A stretch of 64,000 nucleotides of DNA from Clostridium brassicae (GCF_026738875.1 NZ_JAPQFJ010000016.1:35741-99740); one strand, 5' to 3'. Counted from the stretch's first letter, positions 53,672 through 63,595 are shown. The notes: generated by a model not told the origin, from the sequence alone. A program made the numbers and translations.

Positions 53672-54174
53672 GCTATATCACCTCGATTTTTAATCATTAT
53701 ACTAAATGTTCCTTAATAATAGCTTAATGATTAGCTTACCATTTTTTATTTTTAGCTCCTGTTTTAAAATAAGATTATTTTTTATACTTTTTTAAACTTC
53801 CTTTAGTATTTCTAAGGCTATGTCTAAATTACTGAGCTCATTATAATAAAATTTTATTATAATATAGCTATTTTTAATATATAATCAATCTATATATTAA
53901 TATATAATCCTTAATCTAATTATATAATAAACTACTATTTTAAAAAAATCCCATAATTTCAAAACTGTATAAATAGATAAATGCTTTATTATTTACTACT
54001 TTGAAAAATTTCTCCTTTTAAGGTTATAATAATCTCAAAATATAGTATATACTACATTAAACATATTATATTTGCTTATTAATATATTTATTTTACTAAA
54101 AAACAATAAGAAAGCTATAAGCTAGATGATTTAACATCTAAGTTCATAGCTCTCTTTTTAAATTTAAAATCTAT
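53672..54174. other. Intergenic region with one hairpin
   Basis: About 500 bp of very AT-rich sequence upstream of the response regulator. The only structure is a leftward terminator for the gene ending at 54175: AAGAAAGCTATAAGC (54109-54123) against the GAGAGCTATGAACTTAG segment (54143-54156) with a nested CATCTA/TAGATG pairing. Confidence 0.45.
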
Positions 54175-54519
54175 TTAAGCCAACCTTTTTTTAACACTTC
54201 CATATCCAACAAAGCTTAAAATTATCATTGGAATAACAAATATAATATACATTATAAATAACACTCCACCAACACAATAAAGTATTGCACCTACTAATGC
54301 AAAACCTGATTTATTAAATATTGCTCCAATTGTATTGAATATTGCAGCTAAAATTACACAAATCATATGTGGTGCGACTAATGCTGTTGCTATAGCACCC
54401 CCCACAGCTTCAGATCCTGAATTTGCTCCAAGTACTGAACCACCAAAATGAATAACTAAATAAATTGAATATATAATTCCTAGTATTGATGATATAATTA
54501 ATGCTTTACTTTTTTTCAT
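54175..54519 (-). CDS. Small four-helix membrane protein
   Basis: A 114-aa protein with helices at about 7-27, 42-68, 74-92 and 93-108, Gly/Ala/Ile-rich, with a basic tail (GYGSVKKRLA). It resembles DUF4064-type membrane proteins in layout, but no motif settles the family. GGGAG lies before the ATG. Monocistronic with its own terminator. Confidence 0.6.
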   Translation of the reverse strand: MKKSKALIISSILGIIYSIYLVIHFGGSVLGANSGSEAVGGAIATALVAPHMICVILAAIFNTIGAIFNKSGFALVGAILYCVGGVLFIMYIIFVIPMIILSFVGYGSVKKRLA

Positions 54520-54558
54520 ATTAACTCCCTGTACTTTTTAACCATAAAAAGCCCTTAA

Positions 54559-55260
54559 ATGCATCTTCTACACTCAAGGATTCTAATCCTTCAATCAATA
54601 TTATCAAACATGATGTCAAATGTAGAAAATCCAAATAAGACTTATGCTTTCGCCAATAAACTTAAAAATGGGATTATAAAAAGAAGTTCTAAGGATGTGG
54701 CTGTTATCCCAGCTTATAACTACTATGCTAAAAAACTATGCGTAGAAAAAGGTGAAAACTATTTTGCAGATAAATATGTTGTTGAATTATCCCCAGATAA
54801 TAATCAATTGTATATGAACTGGAAATACTATCCTTCATTTCGTGTGTTAGATCGTCAAAATTTACTAAAAAACATTTCTGTATTTATCATGCTATTTATT
54901 TATATTTCAATTGTTTGCTTTACAGCAGTATGGATTATTTCATATACCAGAAGTGTAACCATTGCTATTAATAACAAAACTTTATTTAACGACTTAAAAA
55001 GACTTGGTGCAAATAATAAGTATATTGAAAAATGTATAAAAGTACAGCTAAAAAAAGTATTCACTATTCCCACTATAGTTGGAAGTGTTGGAATTTCCCT
55101 ATTCTTCCTTCTTATATTGTATGGAAATAGTGGAGATATCTCTGCCAGTGAATATACTGCACTTCAGATTAATTTAGGAGTCATTCTTCTATCTAGCTTG
55201 TTTATGTACTTAGTTTACAAGTTATCTTTCAGAAAAGTTAAAAAGATAGTTGAAATTTAA
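54559..55260 (+). pseudogene. 3' remnant of an FtsX-type ABC permease
   Basis: The open frame has no ribosome binding site and begins in sequence unlike a permease. From about 54610 it matches the last third of BceB/VraG-type FtsX permeases: an outer-loop part (DVAVIPAYNYYAKKLCVEKGENYFADKYVVELS), then three closing helices (ISVFIMLFIYISIVCFTAVWII; the RLGANNKYIEKCIKVQLKK loop; TIPTIVGSVGISLFFLLIL; LGVILLSSLFMYLVYKLSF). The first helix, the long outer loop start and the ATPase partner are missing, so it is a decayed transporter. Confidence 0.7.
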
Positions 55261-55285
55261 TATTATATTTATACAACTTAACGAT

Positions 55286-55326
55286 AAAAAACTTATCCAA
55301 TAGCTATGCTCATGGATAAGTTTTTT
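55286..55326 (+). terminator. Terminator after the permease remnant
   Basis: AAAAAACTTATCCA (55286-55299) pairs with TGGATAAGTTTTTT (55313-55326). Confidence 0.7.
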
Positions 55327-55380
55327 TATATGTTCATTTAAACTATACATATTAAAGTTACTTAACTTATCTTGAAATAT

Positions 55381-56067
55381 TTAATGGATATATTCAAACC
55401 TATAGTGACCTGTAATTCCTTTTAATTTATACCACCTAATTAAAACATTCTCTTCTCGCACAGGCTGCGCTGAGTTATGAATCAAGAAAGGAATACCATG
55501 AGCATTTCGTTTGTCAGATATGATTCCTATGTGGGTGTAGTTTTTTCCGAATATAACAATATCTCCAGGCTGCCATTCTTCAATTTTATATGGGCTTAAA
55601 GTACATGATTTCGCATTACGGTCAAAAAAGACTTTCAAATTTGGTACTCTTCTAAAATCAATATTGTTATCTGGTTTACCATTAACTCTTGGATACTTAG
55701 ATAAATTATTTTTTATATCTTCATCCACCATGTCCTTTAAAGAATATCCTGCATTTTTAAATGCCCTCCATACTACATCACTACAAACCCCTTCATTATC
55801 TGGAGGATATCCACCTGCATAATACTGACTTTTATATTTTGGCTTTTTTTCTGCATCCCTTCTCGCACCTAATAATATATCTGTATAATCATCAATACCA
55901 TTTTTGTTACAATCCTTCTTACTATGTATGGTTTCAATACCAAAGTCTTCAGCTTTATATATCCTTTGAGGAAGCAGACTTAGATATGAAAGTATGCCAT
56001 AACCAAATGCAAATATTACTATTAAAATTGATATTATTATAAACTTTTTTTTACATTTTATTTTCAT
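55381..56067 (-). CDS. DUF1287 family protein, exported
   Basis: A 228-aa protein with an N-terminal membrane anchor (KKFIIISILIVIFAFGYGILSYLSLL). The outer domain has NKNGIDDYTDILLGARRDA, GVCSDVVWRAFKNAGYSL (likely nucleophile Cys) and WQPGDIVIFGKNYTHIGIISDKR (likely His), as in the NlpC/P60-like DUF1287 family. A peptidoglycan or peptide amidase role is inferred from the Cys-His layout. The ATG at 56067 follows AAAGG by 7 nt; the ATG at 56082 lies before that site. Confidence 0.82.
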   Translation of the reverse strand: MKIKCKKKFIIISILIVIFAFGYGILSYLSLLPQRIYKAEDFGIETIHSKKDCNKNGIDDYTDILLGARRDAEKKPKYKSQYYAGGYPPDNEGVCSDVVWRAFKNAGYSLKDMVDEDIKNNLSKYPRVNGKPDNNIDFRRVPNLKVFFDRNAKSCTLSPYKIEEWQPGDIVIFGKNYTHIGIISDKRNAHGIPFLIHNSAQPVREENVLIRWYKLKGITGHYRFEYIH

Positions 56068-56293
56068 AATAATACCTTTCATTTATTTAATAAACTTAAA
56101 ATAGACAATTGTCTTTATGTTATATATGTCTATTTTTTATAATACATTGGTGAAAATTAGTTTCCTATTTTATCATAAGTTCAACATTAGGACTATTTAT
56201 CCACTCTATTTTACTATCTAATGAATTTAATATTCTTTATATTGTTATGTTTAAAAAACATAAGCTTAAATTTTTGCTCATGTTTTTTAGATA

Positions 56294-56881
56294 TTAAGCT
56301 TCATTGTATAATTTTTTAAAACCAAACCTTATTGCTGCTTTCTTTTCAACTATTTCATATAAATTTTCAACTTTATCTCTTAATTTTAGGTTGTAAATAT
56401 AATTTGCTACAAAAACAACTATATATGCTCCTATAACATCCATAGGATAATGGTTTCCGACATACACTCTTGAAAATCCTACAATTATTGATAATACAAA
56501 AAACATTCTACTAAGTAATTTATTATGCTTTTTAAGTCCTAATGCTATACTCATTGTTCCTATTGAATGATCACTTGGGAAAGACGCATCCTCTGCATGA
56601 GGCAATAACAAATTCACCTTATTATGAACAAAAGGTCTTTCCTCAAAATATATATGACCAACTATAAAGCTTAAAGCCAAGTTTATTATGGTAATAACAA
56701 AAGTACTAACAACACTTTTCCTATAATCAGAGTTTTCTTTTATAACTCCTAAGATAAATACTACCCCAACAACCATCACAAATATATAAGGCATGTATTT
56801 TGAAAAGAAAATCATTATCCAATCTAAAGCTTCATTCTTATTTGCTAGGTTATTTATTAACCTAAAAAGTTCCATATTCAT
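56294..56881 (-). CDS. PAP2 phosphatase, BcrC-like undecaprenyl-diphosphatase
   Basis: A 195-aa membrane phosphatase with five to six helices. The three PAP2 motifs are EERPFV (motif 1), PSDHSIGT (motif 2) and SRVYVGNHYPMDV (motif 3, catalytic His). Proteins of this length and layout (BcrC/YwoA) recycle undecaprenyl pyrophosphate at the outer face and give bacitracin tolerance. AAAGGAT precedes the ATG. Confidence 0.88.
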   Translation of the reverse strand: MNMELFRLINNLANKNEALDWIMIFFSKYMPYIFVMVVGVVFILGVIKENSDYRKSVVSTFVITIINLALSFIVGHIYFEERPFVHNKVNLLLPHAEDASFPSDHSIGTMSIALGLKKHNKLLSRMFFVLSIIVGFSRVYVGNHYPMDVIGAYIVVFVANYIYNLKLRDKVENLYEIVEKKAAIRFGFKKLYNEA

Positions 56882-57156
56882 TTTTAATTATCCTTTCGCT
56901 CTTGTATGTTTTAATATTTTTTGTTGTAAAATTGTTCTTCCTATTAAAACTCTTCTATGTTTTTATTAGTTATTGATAAAGCTATGAATTTCCATGTATT
57001 ATTATATCTATAAACTTATCCAAATACAACTTCAGCTCTCTTAAAAGAATCTTTTAATTAAATCTAAATATTTTTTATTTTTGATTAATACACTATTGTA
57101 ATTATTTTATAATAAAAACACTTGCCAAATATTACAAAAGTGTGACATCCATATAA

Positions 57157-57214
57157 TGTTTTATCCCATGTCTACTAGCGCTAACACTCCAATCACACTT
57201 CGTAAAAGCGATTC
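57157..57214 (-). repeat. Dispersed element fragment (copy B)
   Basis: On the minus strand GAATCGCTTTTACGAAGTGTGATTGGAGTGTTAG...AGACATGGGATAAAA aligns with 51572-51629 (plus) without gaps, 43 of 58 positions identical by my count. The last hairpin of the element is kept. Confidence 0.65.
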
Positions 57215-57231
57215 AAAGCAAATAAAAATAA

Positions 57232-57262
57232 AAAGAGTACCAAACTAAGTAAGTACTCTTAA
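57232..57262 (-). terminator. Terminator of the 426-aa protein gene
   Basis: AAAGAGTAC (57232-57240) pairs with GTACTCTT (57253-57260), with A-rich sequence on the plus strand (T-rich on minus). Confidence 0.6.
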
Positions 57263-57327
57263 ACACAATTATATTTACTTTATGAAGATATATTATTTAA
57301 ATTATAACTTTATTTTTATAATATGAT

Positions 57328-58608
57328 TTAAAACTTAGAATCGATTATATTTCCACTAAGACCATTTATATAGCAATATTTTTTTGTATCATTATCTATT
57401 TTCAGTTTATCTAAAAAGCTATTCCAATCACTTACTTGTTGATCTATTATACTATTTGCAAATTGAACTTTATTATCATATGGTGATTCAGATTCATATG
57501 AATTTCTTACAAGTAAAGACCTTAGAAGTGTATTTAAACTATTAGAATACTCAATACCAAATTGTTGTATGTTAGTATTATAAAGTTTTGAGAAAGAATC
57601 GAATGAATCAATTACTTTTCCCTTTAAACCGCTAAAAGAAGTTCCACCTATTGCATTATTATAACGTGAAAAATTAATAATCTTCTTAGCAATATTTTGT
57701 GAAATTGCATTTGATACTGTTTTCTTTACTTCACTGGATATATTACAATTTTCTAACATAATATCACCTTTAAGTTTCATTTGTCCAAGGTATGCTCCTA
57801 AAACTTCTGGCGAATTAGTATATATTCCTCCACCTAAAGCATTTATTACCTTACCAACTGCCTTAATATCGCTATAACTCATATCTTCAATTTTATTACA
57901 ATTATTAATTGAATTTAAACTTGAAAGACTATCAAGTTTAGTAGTGAAATTTTCTAATCCATCTCCATAATTATTTAATACTTGTTTCCATTCTTCCGAG
58001 TTTTGTGTTTTTATATTTTCAAATATCTTTTTCTCATTTTTTATTACATCAATAATATGACTTTGAAATTCTTTCACATTAAAATTTTGTTGATTGTTTT
58101 TACTCTCAGGGGACGCTGTATATGAAAATTCTTCATTAAGCCAACCTAGATCTCCATTTAAAAAATTGCCTATTCCTTTTGCAAATGCTTCAGACAACTT
58201 ATTTATAGCTTCATTAGAAACTTTATCTAATTCACCAAGTTTTTCTTCCAATTCTTTTCCTGAATATTTTTCTTTAATTATGTCTTCATAAAAACTTTTT
58301 TTTGCCACAAAGTTAGTTATAAATTGTGGATCTGTAAAAGTATAATCTTTATAAATATCTACAGGTGATACCTCATAATTTTCGTCTAAAGCTATTTTAC
58401 TAGAATTAGGAGATGAGTATAAACCTGCCCGATAATTTTCTGCTACATCAGACTTTATTTTTTCTGCATATAGCTTTCTTCTATTTTCCAATAATTCTTC
58501 TTCTGTTACACTGGATATCTTCATTTTTTGCGTTTTAAATATTTTATTTATTTCTATTTTACAGTTGTTCACATTAGGAAAACATGTTTTATTTACATGA
58601 ATCACCAT
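57328..58608 (-). CDS. Uncharacterised 426-aa helical protein
   Basis: A hydrophilic protein without signal peptide, membrane segment or known motif. Predicted mostly helical, with coiled-coil-like stretches (FYEDIIKEKYSGKELEEKLGELDKVSNEAINKLSEAF). Only few Cys, rich in Asn and Ser. The start at 58608 has AAAGGAG 6 nt upstream. It has its own terminator. Its composition resembles the FlxA-like protein at 6159, but no sequence match is visible. The family was not recognised. Confidence 0.7.
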   Translation of the reverse strand: MVIHVNKTCFPNVNNCKIEINKIFKTQKMKISSVTEEELLENRRKLYAEKIKSDVAENYRAGLYSSPNSSKIALDENYEVSPVDIYKDYTFTDPQFITNFVAKKSFYEDIIKEKYSGKELEEKLGELDKVSNEAINKLSEAFAKGIGNFLNGDLGWLNEEFSYTASPESKNNQQNFNVKEFQSHIIDVIKNEKKIFENIKTQNSEEWKQVLNNYGDGLENFTTKLDSLSSLNSINNCNKIEDMSYSDIKAVGKVINALGGGIYTNSPEVLGAYLGQMKLKGDIMLENCNISSEVKKTVSNAISQNIAKKIINFSRYNNAIGGTSFSGLKGKVIDSFDSFSKLYNTNIQQFGIEYSNSLNTLLRSLLVRNSYESESPYDNKVQFANSIIDQQVSDWNSFLDKLKIDNDTKKYCYINGLSGNIIDSKF

Positions 58609-58832
58609 ATTTAACTCCTTTCGCTTTAATTAAATTTAATAATTATATATTAAAATACATTACCTATTTATATAATTATCGTAATTTTTCTTAACATGTT
58701 TATACCTTTACTGGTTTATATATACAAATAAGTTAATAATCTTATAAATTATCAAAAAAAATTATAGGTAGAATTGTCCACCTATAATTAGGTACTCTTA
58801 ATCACTACTATATTTATTTATAACTCAAAATC

Positions 58833-59993
58833 CTATTTACTTAAAAAGTCAACTGCAAATTGTGCATATAATGCGGTTCCTCTTTGTAAAGCATCTTCAT
58901 CTATGTTAAATTTATCACTGTGATTTGAATACCATAATCCCTTCTCCTTATTTCCTCCTCCTATAAATGCATAAGCAGCAGGAACATGTTGACCATAGAA
59001 ACAGAAATCATCGCAAGTTGTCATTTTTTCCATTGATATAAGTCCATCTTCTCCATATAATTTTTCTACTGAATCATGACCAATTTTAGCTATATTAGCA
59101 TCATTGATTGTTGGAATTGTTGCATAAATATATTCTAATTCAGCCTTTGCTCTATAAACTTCTGCAGTATTTTCAATTACTCTTCTCATTTTTTCTTCAA
59201 GTTGATTTCTAAGTTTAAGATTAAACACTCTTGGTGAACCTTCCATGACAACTTCATCAGGAATTATGTTAAATCTATCTCCACCTTTTATTGTCCCTAT
59301 ACTTATAACTACAGGTTCAAGTGGATTTGTTTCTCTGCTTACAATTGATTGTAAATTCATAACTATAGCTGATGCTGTAACAATTGCATCTACCCCGCTG
59401 TGTGGCTGCGAGCCATGAGCAGGCACTCCTTTTACTTTAATTTTGAATATATCTCCTGATGACATTCTAGGACCTTTTTCAATATTAATTTTAGGCGATT
59501 CCATATTTCCCCAAATATGCATCCCTAATATACCATTTACACCATCAAGTGCACCATTTTTTATCATATATTTTGCACCTTCTGCAATTTCTTCAGATGG
59601 TTGAAAAATAAATCTTACATCTCCTTCTAATTTATCCTTTATTTCAGATAATACCTTTGCAGCCCCAAGTAACATAGCTACATGACAATCATGTCCACAT
59701 GCATGCATAAATTTATTATTTGATTTAAATGGAAGACCTGTATTTTCTTCAATTGAAAGAGCATCTATATCTGCTCTTAGTCCTACCATTTTTCCTGTTT
59801 TTTTGCCATTTAGTGTTCCTATAATACCGGTTCTATCAAAAGTTTTTGTTTTTATTCCCATTGATTCTAATTCTTCTTCTATCCTTTTGGTTGTCCAAAC
59901 TTCGCCCCAACTTGGCTCAGGATTTTTATGGAATTCTCTTCTCATTTTTATAATGTAATCCTCATATTTTTCTGTTAAAACCATTATATCCAT
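58833..59993 (-). CDS. M20 family amidohydrolase (hippurate hydrolase/IAA-amino acid hydrolase type)
   Basis: A 386-aa metallopeptidase of subfamily M20D. Metal ligands are in GLRADIDALSIEE, FMHACGHDCHVAMLLGAAK and FIFQPSEEIAEGAKYMI; a late His is in WYSNHSDKFNIDED. It cleaves N-acyl amino acids. The AraC gene upstream and the decayed transporter end between them suggest a lost uptake system for its substrate. GGGGG precedes the ATG at 59993. Confidence 0.92.
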   Translation of the reverse strand: MDIMVLTEKYEDYIIKMRREFHKNPEPSWGEVWTTKRIEEELESMGIKTKTFDRTGIIGTLNGKKTGKMVGLRADIDALSIEENTGLPFKSNNKFMHACGHDCHVAMLLGAAKVLSEIKDKLEGDVRFIFQPSEEIAEGAKYMIKNGALDGVNGILGMHIWGNMESPKINIEKGPRMSSGDIFKIKVKGVPAHGSQPHSGVDAIVTASAIVMNLQSIVSRETNPLEPVVISIGTIKGGDRFNIIPDEVVMEGSPRVFNLKLRNQLEEKMRRVIENTAEVYRAKAELEYIYATIPTINDANIAKIGHDSVEKLYGEDGLISMEKMTTCDDFCFYGQHVPAAYAFIGGGNKEKGLWYSNHSDKFNIDEDALQRGTALYAQFAVDFLSK

Positions 59994-60127
59994 TCAAATT
60001 GCCCCCTTTAAAATAGAAATTTTTGGTCTTCTTAGTATCAATTATCTCTTACCTATGATGCTTATAACATTAGTGCCATTATACATTAAATAAAGTATAC
60101 ATAACTTTAAAAATCACGTATATATAA

Positions 60128-60243
60128 TTTTATAAAAATCCATAAAGCGCAGTAAGTGAAACTGTAAATGCCATTTTCTTCGAAATACCAAGGACTTTCC
60201 CAATTGACATAGGGAGTATTGCAAGCCCTATAACACCTAGTAT
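60128..60243 (-). pseudogene. 3' remnant of a membrane transporter
   Basis: On the minus strand the frame ILGVIGLAILPMSIGKVLGISKKMAFTVSLTALYGFL ends with a stop at 60128 and is closed upstream by a stop at 60244. It has no start. Hydrophobicity and Gly pattern fit the last helix of a transporter, perhaps a permease once paired with the M20 hydrolase. The family was not recognised. Confidence 0.45.
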
Positions 60244-61229
60244 TTATATATATTTACTTTTCTATATTGTAATGGAGTCATTTTATTATAGCTTTTAAAT
60301 AAACTTGAAAACTTACTTGGATTTTCATATCCTATTTCATTTACAATTTGCAAAATTGACATATCTGTATTTTTTAATAAATATTTAGCTTTTTCAATTC
60401 TTACCTTCTTTATATATTCATAAACTGTATCTCCGGTATTATTTTTAAAAATTTGCTGTAATTTATATATACTTATATTTAAATTATTAGCTAATTCCTT
60501 AACGGATAGAGAGTTTTCAAACTTTTTATTTATTATATCTTTAGCTTTTATTATAATCTCTGTTTCATATTTTTTCGAATTTGTTGGATCTTGCATATGG
60601 GATTTTTCTTGAAGAAAGGTTGCTAAAAACTCTATTGCCTTAATCTTTAATTTCATATAGTCTAACATATTATTTATTGAAATAAGTTCTATTTGTTCTG
60701 CTATTTTTTTTATTTCATAACTAGCTCTTTCAATTTTTAGTATATCATTCTCAAATATACCATTTATATACATTTGCCAATCTGTTATCATTTTATCTTC
60801 CCATATAGGATTCACAATATTTTTAATAGTATTAAAATTCATATGAATAGATACAGTTTTGCAATTATTATATTCAAATTTAAAATAATCTACATCATTT
60901 AATACTTTATACATAAAAATATCTCCTGCTTTAATCATGCATTCTGCATTATCAGGTAAAGTTAAAATATTTATATTTCCACTATAGCAATAACCTACCT
61001 CTAAAATATCGCCACTAAGTCCTCTATTATCAAAATTCATCTCAGTTTTGTCAGCTTTAAGTCTAGAGACTTCTAATCCCTCTTCTATTTTCATTCTAAT
61101 GAAATTTCCCATCCCGAATTGTTTGTCAATAACGTATTTTTTGCCTAGCAATTCATCTGATATTTTATAATTTAATTCTTCTTCAATATACTTATAATAC
61201 ATATCTGAAATACATTTTGGTGTATTCAA
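60237..61229 (-). CDS. AraC family transcriptional regulator
   Basis: About 330 aa. The C-terminal 100 residues hold both helix-turn-helix units (VKELANNLNISIYKLQQIFKNNTGDTVYEYIKKVRIEKAKYLL and ILQIVNEIGYENPSKFSSLFKSYNKMTPLQYRK). The N-terminal part resembles PchR-type sensors. GGGAGGTGAT points to a TTG start at 61229 or 61235; in-frame ATGs at 61271, 61253 and 61244 lie before or inside that site. It probably controls the downstream hydrolase region. Confidence 0.85.
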   Translation of the reverse strand: MNTPKCISDMYYKYIEEELNYKISDELLGKKYVIDKQFGMGNFIRMKIEEGLEVSRLKADKTEMNFDNRGLSGDILEVGYCYSGNINILTLPDNAECMIKAGDIFMYKVLNDVDYFKFEYNNCKTVSIHMNFNTIKNIVNPIWEDKMITDWQMYINGIFENDILKIERASYEIKKIAEQIELISINNMLDYMKLKIKAIEFLATFLQEKSHMQDPTNSKKYETEIIIKAKDIINKKFENSLSVKELANNLNISIYKLQQIFKNNTGDTVYEYIKKVRIEKAKYLLKNTDMSILQIVNEIGYENPSKFSSLFKSYNKMTPLQYRKVNIYKY

Positions 61230-61540
61230 AATCAAATCACCTCCCATATTCACCATAAAAAAGTCGTACATTAATTTTAAATGATTTTCATTTTCAATAT
61301 ATGTAAATTATATTATCCTTTATTCCGAAAAGCAACATATCTATTATATTGTATATATAGATAAATCTATCTTCAATTAATTTTAAGCAAATAAAAAATA
61401 GCTTAATGTAAATATAATAAGCTATTTTTGTTATAAAACAATAAAGTCATTGTATACTAATATTTCTATTTTAAACAAAACTTAAGTATTATGCTGACTA
61501 TATACTGGATAAATTTTCATTTTATAATAAAACATTTTAA
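61230..61540. other. Intergenic region, little structure
   Basis: About 310 bp. It holds the AraC ribosome binding site and an AT-rich hairpin-like stretch, AAAAAATAGCTTA (61394-61406) against TAAGCTATTTTT (61418-61429), a probable terminator for the leftward MBL-fold gene. Confidence 0.5.
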
Positions 61541-62467
61541 TTAACATGAGATTTTTACATTGTTATAAGAACATTTCTTTATGTATTTTAAAGAACCATC
61601 TTCAATGATTGATTCTATCATTTCTATTTCAATCAGATATTCTATATAAGATTTTACTATTGTCTCCATTATAGAATATTTATATATACTCTTCACACTA
61701 ATATTCCAATTTTTAATAGCACATTTTACAATTTGCTCCATCGTCATAGAATCATTTATAAGATTATATAAATTTTGGGCTATGTTTTTGTAGAAATCCA
61801 TATTATCTGTAACAAGATTTGTAATATCATCATATATTCCTTTATGTGCTACTATATATTTACTGCATTTTAAAGAATAAAGCTTCTCTTTACTTTTTAA
61901 ATCTTCTTTAAGCATAAAAACATATGGCATTTTAGCATCTTTCATAACTTCATAACTTATTAAAGCATCTGCTACATATGCAACATTATCAGGGGTAACT
62001 ATACATATATGCGCTGGACTATGTCCTGGTGTATGAAGAATTTCAAATTTGATGCCACATACATATATACTATTTTGGTTATCTGAAATCATAATATCTG
62101 TTTTACAAACCATATGTCCAAAATGTTCTTTTACATAAGGTAATGTATAACTGCTACTTCTGTAAAGTTTAAGATTAATTAATGAACTACATTCAAGTGC
62201 TTCATAAGTTGGCATAACAATAGTACTATTATACTTATTTTTGAGGTGTTTAACATTTCCTATATGATCTATATGAGCGTGACTACATACTATAGCAGCT
62301 ACATTTAAATTGTTTTCTTCTAAAATTTTGTCTATTCCTTTTCGTTCACCTTCTGCCAATCCTGAATCTAACATAATTATTTCTTCATCGTTAATTTTAT
62401 AAAATGGTATATAGGTTCTTCCAGTATCAATACAAAATGTACTTCCTTTAACTTTTTTTATTTTCAT
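61541..62467 (-). CDS. MBL fold metallo-hydrolase
   Basis: A 308-aa protein with the metallo-beta-lactamase motif CSHAHIDHIGN (residues about 61-71), HTPGHSPAHICIVT, VAYVADALIS and AHKGIYDD, the metal ligands of the glyoxalase II-like group. An extra C-terminal part of about 90 residues looks helical (NLINDSMTMEQIVKCAIKNW...), like a winged-helix tail found in some members. The substrate is unknown. AGGAGAAAGG precedes the ATG. Confidence 0.87.
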   Translation of the reverse strand: MKIKKVKGSTFCIDTGRTYIPFYKINDEEIIMLDSGLAEGERKGIDKILEENNLNVAAIVCSHAHIDHIGNVKHLKNKYNSTIVMPTYEALECSSLINLKLYRSSSYTLPYVKEHFGHMVCKTDIMISDNQNSIYVCGIKFEILHTPGHSPAHICIVTPDNVAYVADALISYEVMKDAKMPYVFMLKEDLKSKEKLYSLKCSKYIVAHKGIYDDITNLVTDNMDFYKNIAQNLYNLINDSMTMEQIVKCAIKNWNISVKSIYKYSIMETIVKSYIEYLIEIEMIESIIEDGSLKYIKKCSYNNVKISC

Positions 62468-62510
62468 AGTCCTTTCTCCTACTCTTTAGTTTATATAAAT
62501 TCTGCTAATT

Positions 62511-62717
62511 TTACTCAAAGTAAAACAAATCTTCAAATTTTTTGTCCAAAGCAATGCAAAGAACAAACGCAAGCTTCGCAGTAGGACAAAATTGGCCAGT
62601 TTCTATTGAACTTATTGTTTGTCTAGAAACACCAACAATTTCAGCTAAATCACCTTGTGTTAAATTTTTTTCTGCCCTCGCAACTTTTAATCTATTTTTT
62701 AATACTAAGGTTTCCAT
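62511..62717 (-). CDS. XRE family helix-turn-helix regulator
   Basis: A 68-aa single-domain repressor with TQGDLAEIVGVSRQTISSIETGQFCPTAKLAFVLCIALDKKFEDLF, the short YozG-like type. It starts 2 bp after the stop of the membrane protein gene at 62720. The pair is common in Firmicutes and probably self-regulated. Confidence 0.92.
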   Translation of the reverse strand: METLVLKNRLKVARAEKNLTQGDLAEIVGVSRQTISSIETGQFCPTAKLAFVLCIALDKKFEDLFYFE

Positions 62718-62719
62718 GC

Positions 62720-63040
62720 TTATCCAACTCCATTAATAAAAAAATCTATCAAATATATAATACCTGCAATTAACATCATAATACCTGCAATTAAATACAA
62801 TTTACTTTCTGGTTTATTCTTATACTTATAAAGAATAGAAACCGCAAATTGAACTCCAAAAATACCCATTAATTCACCATGTGGCATTTTATGAATTTGT
62901 TTCCAAAGAATAACTACTAATAATATAGCATTTCCTATTAATAACGCATAGTTTTGTGATTTTATTGATATTAGTTTATTTCTTTCATCTTGCCACAAAT
63001 TTTCACGTTTACTTTTTTCTAAAATTTCTTCTTTTTTCAT
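62720..63040 (-). CDS. DUF6442-like small membrane protein
   Basis: A 106-aa protein with a charged N-terminus (KKEEILEKSKRENLWQDERNK) and three helices (about 28-46, 56-70, 80-100). Charged start and helix pattern fit the DUF6442 family, usually next to a small XRE regulator as here. GAGAGGAG precedes the ATG. The function is unknown. Confidence 0.75.
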   Translation of the reverse strand: MKKEEILEKSKRENLWQDERNKLISIKSQNYALLIGNAILLVVILWKQIHKMPHGELMGIFGVQFAVSILYKYKNKPESKLYLIAGIMMLIAGIIYLIDFFINGVG

Positions 63041-63197
63041 ACATTAATAAACTCCTCTCAATATATGTACTTATGGTACTCCTCTCTTTTTATTTTGTCA
63101 AGTATACATGTCATTAATATAATATAACTTTACATTTGATCAAGTAAACTTAAATTAATTATAAGTTTATTTGTCAACAATTAAACATTAATAAAAA

Positions 63198-63221
63198 CAC
63201 CCTAAGATTTTTCTTAGGGTG
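63198..63221 (-). terminator. Terminator of the small gene at 63290
   Basis: CACCCTAAGA (63198-63207) pairs with TCTTAGGGTG (63212-63221) with a 4-nt loop and a T-run on the minus strand. Confidence 0.7.
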
Positions 63222-63289
63222 CAATTAATAATGTTTAGTTTAAAAAACTATTTACAATTAAATAATCTATTTGGTCTAAGATATATTAC

Positions 63290-63595
63290 TTATATTATTC
63301 CAAATATTTTGTTTACCGTTTTATTTGATCTAGTTGAAGCATCTAATATTTTTTCATAAAGAGAATTATTGCTATATCCCTGTTTTAAATATTTATTTTC
63401 ATAATATTCAAAGGGCAAATTACAGTTATTAGTATCTAAATATTTCGCAAGCTTTCTATCTTTCATTAACTTTCTAGCTTGAGTTCTATATTTATTTCTT
63501 AAAAAATGAGCTTGAATAGCCTGCTGTTTTATTGATAGAGATTTATCTATCTTATTAATAATATTTTTATCATGATAATTATACCATATTCTCAC
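63290..63595 (-). CDS. Uncharacterised basic protein, possibly 5'-truncated
   Basis: At least 101 codons; the frame stays open upstream to a stop at 63674 without a good start (…VLTANDFIEHKHSIGKLSNLEV…). The only start codons are weak (GTG near 63601, ATG at 63595), and no ribosome binding site is evident. The protein is basic and helical (SIKQQAIQAHFLRNKYRTQARKLMKDRKLAKYL). It may be the 3' end of a larger gene. A terminator follows. No family was recognised. Confidence 0.45.
   Translation of the reverse strand: MRIWYNYHDKNIINKIDKSLSIKQQAIQAHFLRNKYRTQARKLMKDRKLAKYLDTNNCNLPFEYYENKYLKQGYSNNSLYEKILDASTRSNKTVNKIFGII

Larger units (their letters stand above)
56882..57327. other. Intergenic region with element fragment and terminator
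   Basis: Besides the fragment at 57157-57214 and the terminator at 57232-57260 only AT-rich sequence is present. A promoter for the PAP2 gene was not recognised. Confidence 0.4.

Noticed and set aside
54259..54275. ACTCCACCAAC within the small membrane protein gene resembled the element start
   Set aside because: The match is only about 9 nt and lies inside a coding sequence.
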